The translations under genes and the position numbers were made by a program. The notes beneath the pieces were generated by a model. It was not told where the DNA came from. It ran no database searches and was given only the letters and a program-made list of their open reading frames with translations. From Sinohyriopsis cumingii (lineage: Eukaryota; Mollusca; Bivalvia; Unionida; Unionidae): a DNA stretch of 64,000 nt. Of this stretch, positions 60,051-64,000 are shown in pieces (within the stretch, counting starts at the first letter, position 1; the number at the start of each line of letters is the position of its first letter). Location: contig CM068825.1 of the NCBI GenBank assembly GCA_028554795.2, positions 160,887,398 to 160,951,397 of the forward strand, given 5' to 3'.

Positions 60051-60451
60051 ATGGAAGAGTCAGCATAGATCGACCTGCTGGTCAAATATTTGCTAAAAGT
60101 CATACGAAAGCATAATTCACATGCGAAAGTGGCAACAAAACTTACTCTTTTGGCCGTTGATTTGATGAGAGTCATACGAAAGTGTGTAAGTGCTAATGAA
60201 GTTTGCTATATCTGCAAAGGTAAATGGGTATTTGTCTCCAAAATACCTGCTTCGTCTAAGAAAGAGAGACAAAAGTCAAGATACCTAATATCGTTGTCAG
60301 GAGAAAGGACACTGGAATTCAGAGTGCCCTACGAGAAAAGAGAATAAACAAAATACAAGACGAAACAGAGAAGAGGGATTCAGAAGAAGAAGAAGAAATT
60401 GAAGATGATGAAGAACTTGTACCAGTAAAGACATGGAAATGGAAAAATTGA
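60051..60451 (+). pseudogene. Element B arm-encoded zinc-knuckle/acidic protein relic, right arm
   Basis: Pieces in one or other frame: LLVKYLLKVIRKHNSHAKVA and LLAVDLMRVIRKCVSANEVC, two similar amphipathic helices; then EVCYICK, CQEKGHWNSECP (zinc-knuckle-like) and an acidic run RDSEEEEEIEDDEELVPVKT. Element C has the corresponding CCHC motif more complete. Directed outward to the element end, with its own TATA-like box. Because it lies in the arms, B has two copies. Broken, two or more breaks. Function unknown; nucleic-acid binding is a reasonable guess. Confidence 0.5.
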
Positions 60452-61020
60452 CAATGTGAGCCGATGCGTTGGCCCTGATGTGAAATTTCATACTACCTTC
60501 TAAAAGAGAATAGACTAGAAAGAAAACGTAAGTGTCTCTTGGTCTTGACATTGTATAATAAGGATGGCGTGTTTTGTTTTTACTCACACTTTATGAAATT
60601 GTGCTCTTTCACCTCTCTCTATCCCTCTGGATCATGTTTTAGTTAGAATTGAAATGGAAGGATGTTTTCCTTCACGCACGCTCTTTAGGCATGCAAGTCC
60701 GTAAACAATAGTCAGTCTATTCATCCATCATTTTTGTGTCTTGATGTTTCCTAAAGCACACACTGATGCCATAAAATAACGGGTTAAATGGGTTTTGTAG
60801 TGTTGGGAGTGGGGGTGGGGTGGGGTGTAGGTGTTTGGCAGAGTTGGTCATTGCAGGTGAGGGCTTAGGTGCTTTCAAAAAACTTTTTCTTCTTCACTCT
60901 GTGTTGATGGAATATAATGGGTTATTTTCTTCACTCTCTGTTGATAGTATATATAAAGGGTTATTTCTTCACTCCGTGTGGATAGTGTATAATGGTTTTC
61001 TTCTTCTTCCCTCTGTGGTG
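60452..61020. other. Element B right arm, non-coding stretch
   Basis: Mirror of 49281-49865. Contains GGATGTTTTCCTTCACG (60660-60676), G-rich GGGAGTGGGGGTGGGGTGGG near 60806 and the minisatellite. Confidence 0.6.
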
Positions 61021-61747
61021 CGCGCGCGCGCGTGTGTGTGTGTGTGTGTGTGTGTTAGCGTACGTTGTGTAGATCGTATATTTGGTTGTTTTTTTTCTTC
61101 CTCCCGAGTGTGGATAGTATATTTGGGGTTTGTTTTTTCCTCTTCCCTCTGTGTGTGTATGTGTGTGTGTGTGTGTGAGTGTGTCTGCGCGTATGTTGTG
61201 TGTGTGTGTGTGTGTGCGCGTGTGTTTGTGTGTGAGTGTGTCTGCGCGTATGTGTGTGTGTGTGTGTGTGTGTGCGTGTGTGTATTGGTCTCTGTTTGTC
61301 CCTATAAAACTCACTTTATCCCTATCAGATACACTCTACCTACCTACCTACAGTAGCGCGTATTCAGGTCAGCCACTTGCAACACTGTTGCCATTTAGCC
61401 CCTAGTGTTCAGTACAGTGACGTCACTGAGGCTGGAAATTTTGAGACTATAAATATCGACTTGGGGATTTCCACATTTTGTGGAAATTTTGAGACTATAA
61501 ATATCGACTTGGGGATTTCCACATTTTGTAGCTATACATATATACTAGAATTCATAAACAGGAACGTCACTCAAGCTGAGGCTATAAAAGGATAGTGGGA
61601 TTTTCCAAAGGAAAAACCCACAAGTTGGAGCTATAAATAGATAGTGGGATTTCATAGGAATTTCAGCTGATTATAGATACATAGGTATTTATCCACGATC
61701 GTCACAGAAGTTGATATTGTAAGTAGTTACTAATTTTATCCATTTTA
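61021..61747. repeat. Element B end module, right arm copy 2
   Basis: Mirror of 48552-49280: GC/GT tracts, GCAACACTGTTGC (61379-61391), CRE (61418-61425), ACTATAAATATCG / GCTATAAATAGAT boxes. The ORFs of Cys/Val repeats are artefacts. Confidence 0.93.
61418..61645. promoter_or_regulatory. CRE and TATA-like array, element B right arm copy 2
   Basis: TGACGTCA (61418-61425) followed by ACTATAAATATCG twice, GCTATACATATAT, GCTATAAAAGGAT and GCTATAAATAGAT at 35-55-bp spacing. Confidence 0.6.
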
Positions 61748-61856
61748 TAGTGTGTGTGTGTGTTCGCGTACGTTGTGTAGATCGTATATTTGGTTGTTTT
61801 TTTTTTTCCTCCCGAGCGTGGATAGTATATTTGGGGTTTGTTTTTTCCTCTTCCCT

Positions 61857-61895
<39 letters not shown>

Positions 61896-61949
61896 CGTGT
61901 GTGTGTGTGTGTGTGAGTGTGTCTGCGCGTATGTTGTGTGTGTGTGTGT

Positions 61950-61980
<31 letters not shown>

Positions 61981-62484
61981 AGTGTGTCTGCGCGTATGTT
62001 GTGTGTGTGTGTGTGTGTGTATTGGTCTCTGTTTGTCCCTATAAAACTCACTTTATCCCTATCAGATACACTCTACCTACCTACCTACAGTAGCGCGTAT
62101 TCAGGTCAGCCACTTGCAACACTGTTGCCATTTAGCCCCTAGTGTTCAGTACAGTGACGTCACTGAGGCTGGAAATTTTGAGACTATAAATATCGACTTG
62201 GGGATTTCCACATTTTGTGGAAATTTTGAGACTATAAATATCGACTTGGGGATTTCCACATTTTGTAGCTATACATATATACTAGAATTCATAAACAGGA
62301 ACGTCACTCAAGCTGAGGCTATAAAAAGATAGTGGGATTTTCCAAAGGAAAAACCCACAAGTTGGAGCTATAAATAGATAGTGGGATTTCATAGGAATTT
62401 CAGCTGATTATAGATACATAGGTATTTATCCACGATCGTCACAGAAGTTGATATTGTAAGTAGTTACTAATTTTATCCATTTTA
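61748..62484. repeat. Element B end module, right arm copy 1
   Basis: Mirror of 47809-48551, including CGCGCGCGCGCG at about 61953 and the palindrome at 62116-62128. Confidence 0.93.
62155..62385. promoter_or_regulatory. CRE and TATA-like array, element B right arm copy 1
   Basis: TGACGTCA at 62155-62162, then the same five boxes as in the other module. Confidence 0.6.
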
Positions 62485-62754
62485 GTCTAAACCATTGTAA
62501 CTTAATTTTCGGGGATATGTTTATTTTCCTTTAAATTCTGGGACAATTTCGTCATTTTAACGTTACTTTTAGTCACATCCATTTTGTCGTTGAGCATTTC
62601 CTTGATTATAGCTATTTATAGCATGATTACAATTATGCAAATTTTTGAACACCCCAGCAAGATTTCAGGTCTTGGTAATGCTTTATATATAAATCCCACG
62701 CTTGTACTAGTGTATGTATGTTTCTGTCTCTGTTGTGTTTGACCCTCTACCATC

Positions 62755-63262
62755 ATTGTCCCTAGATAGTCCCACCATGTTCAATTCCCCTTGACGCTAT
62801 ACAGATCCACCATGTTCAATTTCCATATGTTAAATTCCCTTGAGGCTATATCCCCCAGGGGTTTCCGTAATGTTAAATTTCCCATTGTCCCTAGACAGTC
62901 CCACGATCTATTCCCCATGTTAAATTCCCATTGTCCCTAGACAGACCCACACTATAGTCCCCTGTTCCATTCCCCTTGTCCCTAGACAAGCCCAAACTCT
63001 ATTCTCCCATGTTAAATTCCCCTTGTACGTAAAGTGACCCACGATTTATTCCCATGTTAAATTCCCCTTGTACGTAGATTGTCCCACGATTTATTCCCAT
63101 GTTAAATTCCCCTTGTCCGTAGATTGTCCCACGATTTATTCCCATGTTAATTCCCCTTGTCCGTAGATTGTCCCACGATTTTTCGCCATGTTAAATTTCC
63201 ATTGTCCGTAGAGTGTCCCAAGGGTGTTTTTAATGCTAATTCCCATTGTCCGTAGGGTATCC
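62755..63262. repeat. Element B subterminal repeats, right
   Basis: Mirror of 47031-47540: CCATGTTAAATTCCCCTTGT + CCGTAGATTGTCCCACGATT units of about 45 bp. Confidence 0.9.
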
Positions 63263-63274
63263 CTATTCACTACT

Positions 63275-63280
63275 GTCGGC
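63275..63280. repeat. Target-site duplication of element B (GTCGGC), right copy
   Basis: Matches 47012-47017 exactly. Confidence 0.93.
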
Positions 63281-63347
63281 GGTTAATGCTGAAATTAAAT
63301 TACTAGACCCAATGTCACCAACAAGATTAAATAACTATTTAGCTTGA
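63275..63347 (+). CDS. Short flanking ORF split by element B, right part
   Basis: Continues the frame that starts at 46959: VNAEIKLLDPMSPTRLNNYL, one more Ala, then TGA at 63345-63347. See the left part for interpretation. Confidence 0.25.
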
Positions 63348-64000
63348 ATGTTCCATACAGAGTCATCAAAGAGACCATAAAGATGCTATATAATTTTTAA
63401 ACACTTACCCGGACCTCTTGCTGAGATAACCAGGTTAGGGACTGAGTAGGAGCGAGCACGGCGTTGAAGACTATTATAATACGTCAGTAAAGTCTTTGTA
63501 TGATATTGTTATATGCAATGGGTCTCATACCGAGTGAATCGAAAATCAGAGTGGCTTAATAGTTCATGTTTTTGCTTATTTATAAGGATCTGAAAACAAC
63601 ATTCATTGTCAACTGAAATGTTCTTTAACGTGCAAATAATACATTAAGTGTTCTCTAAACACCCAATGAATACACATCGGGAAACTCTACGTTTATCTCC
63701 TGTAGTGTATTTCTCTTGTTTTCTCATATGTATGACTTATTAGTTAGGCTTTCCGAGCTGAATATTAGTACTTCGAGTATTCCTATCTCAAATTACTGAA
63801 CACGTATACTTAAAATATCCAGAGAATTTACTACGTTTAGAGATCATGGAAAATCTATTTTAAGAAAATAATACATACTAACATAAAGTCTCGTGGCTGA
63901 TGTGCGTTATGAGGTGTGCTCCTATAAAGTGGCTAATCGCTCAGGTTGAGAAATATCTTGACAACATCGACTCCTCATAATCAACCTGAGTCCGCCCATG
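63348..64000. other. Right flank of element B; no gene recognised
   Basis: Unique AT-rich sequence; nothing recognised. Confidence 0.5.

Larger units (their letters stand above)
47018..63274 (+). mobile_element. Polinton/Maverick-type element B, complete ends, 16.3 kb, giant inverted arms
   Basis: Both ends read AGTAGTGAATAGGGATACCC on their own strands, with exact 6-bp duplications GTCGGC outside. The arms span 47018-52722 and about 57594-63274, nearly identical, around a core of about 4.9 kb. The core holds, on plus, an integrase chromodomain end, a membrane protein, penton-type protein pieces, a capsid-protein end, a Cys/His protein and an adenain-like protease; on minus, an unidentified ORF. 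No DNA polymerase B or packaging ATPase was seen. Total length is normal for a Polinton, but over two thirds of it is arm. Intact duplications and arm identity suggest a young insertion, unless gene conversion keeps the arms alike. Several virion genes are broken; the protease looks whole. Confidence 0.95.
57594..63274. repeat. Element B right inverted arm (5.7 kb)
   Basis: Mirror of 47018-52722, starting GACTTGATTTGAAATAAGTA. Also related, over 59080 to about 60700, to element C at 1 to about 1560. Confidence 0.95.

Overview
The window looks like intergenic DNA of an animal, most likely a mollusc or another lophotrochozoan. It is AT-rich and full of microsatellites and minisatellites. It holds tRNA-derived SINEs with a body and GGCGTTAAAC tail of a type common in molluscs, the tail of a LINE reverse transcriptase, and several small DNA transposons. 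No complete host gene was recognised. The host assignment is an inference from repeat types, not a database match.

The dominant content is three Polinton/Maverick-type virus-like elements. Element C occupies 1-2458, and only its right end is inside the window. Element A spans 9078-16824 and is complete end to end: AG...CT termini, 6-bp target-site duplication CCTGAA, terminal inverted repeats (TIRs) of about 1.2 kb. Element B spans 47018-63274 and is also complete end to end, with the 6-bp duplication GTCGGC. Its inverted arms are about 5.7 kb and nearly identical, around a unique core of about 4.9 kb. All are fossils or defective copies; no DNA polymerase B was found in any of them.

A carries, on the minus strand, relics of a packaging ATPase, two related small proteins, a basic protein, a coiled-coil protein, the penton-type minor capsid protein and an F54H12.2-like capsid protein. 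B carries, on the plus strand, the chromodomain end of an integrase, a small membrane protein, penton-type protein pieces, a capsid-protein end, a Cys/His protein and an adenain-like cysteine protease that looks whole. An unidentified ORF lies on the opposite strand. Lys/Glu-rich and zinc-knuckle-like ORFs lie in the TIRs or arms.

The ends of A and B share one order of parts: about 45-bp subterminal repeats, an array of TATA-like CTATAAATAG boxes, a CRE (TGACGTCA), a GCAACA-N-TGTTGC palindrome, then GC/AC tracts and a minisatellite.

Other layout. 2.5-9 kb: a 5'-truncated SINE, a minisatellite, a LINE tail with a SINE in it, a nested palindromic repeat and a 44-bp repeat. 17-32 kb: mostly featureless, with MITE-like elements, a hAT-type element with 8-bp duplication, and long (TA)n runs. 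32.7-33.9 kb: two adjacent tandem arrays (53 bp x16, 70 bp x4). 36-46 kb: second copies of two repeats, a 43-bp satellite, and a hAT-type element carrying a SINE. Both A and B sit in short open frames of the flanking DNA that may be host exons.
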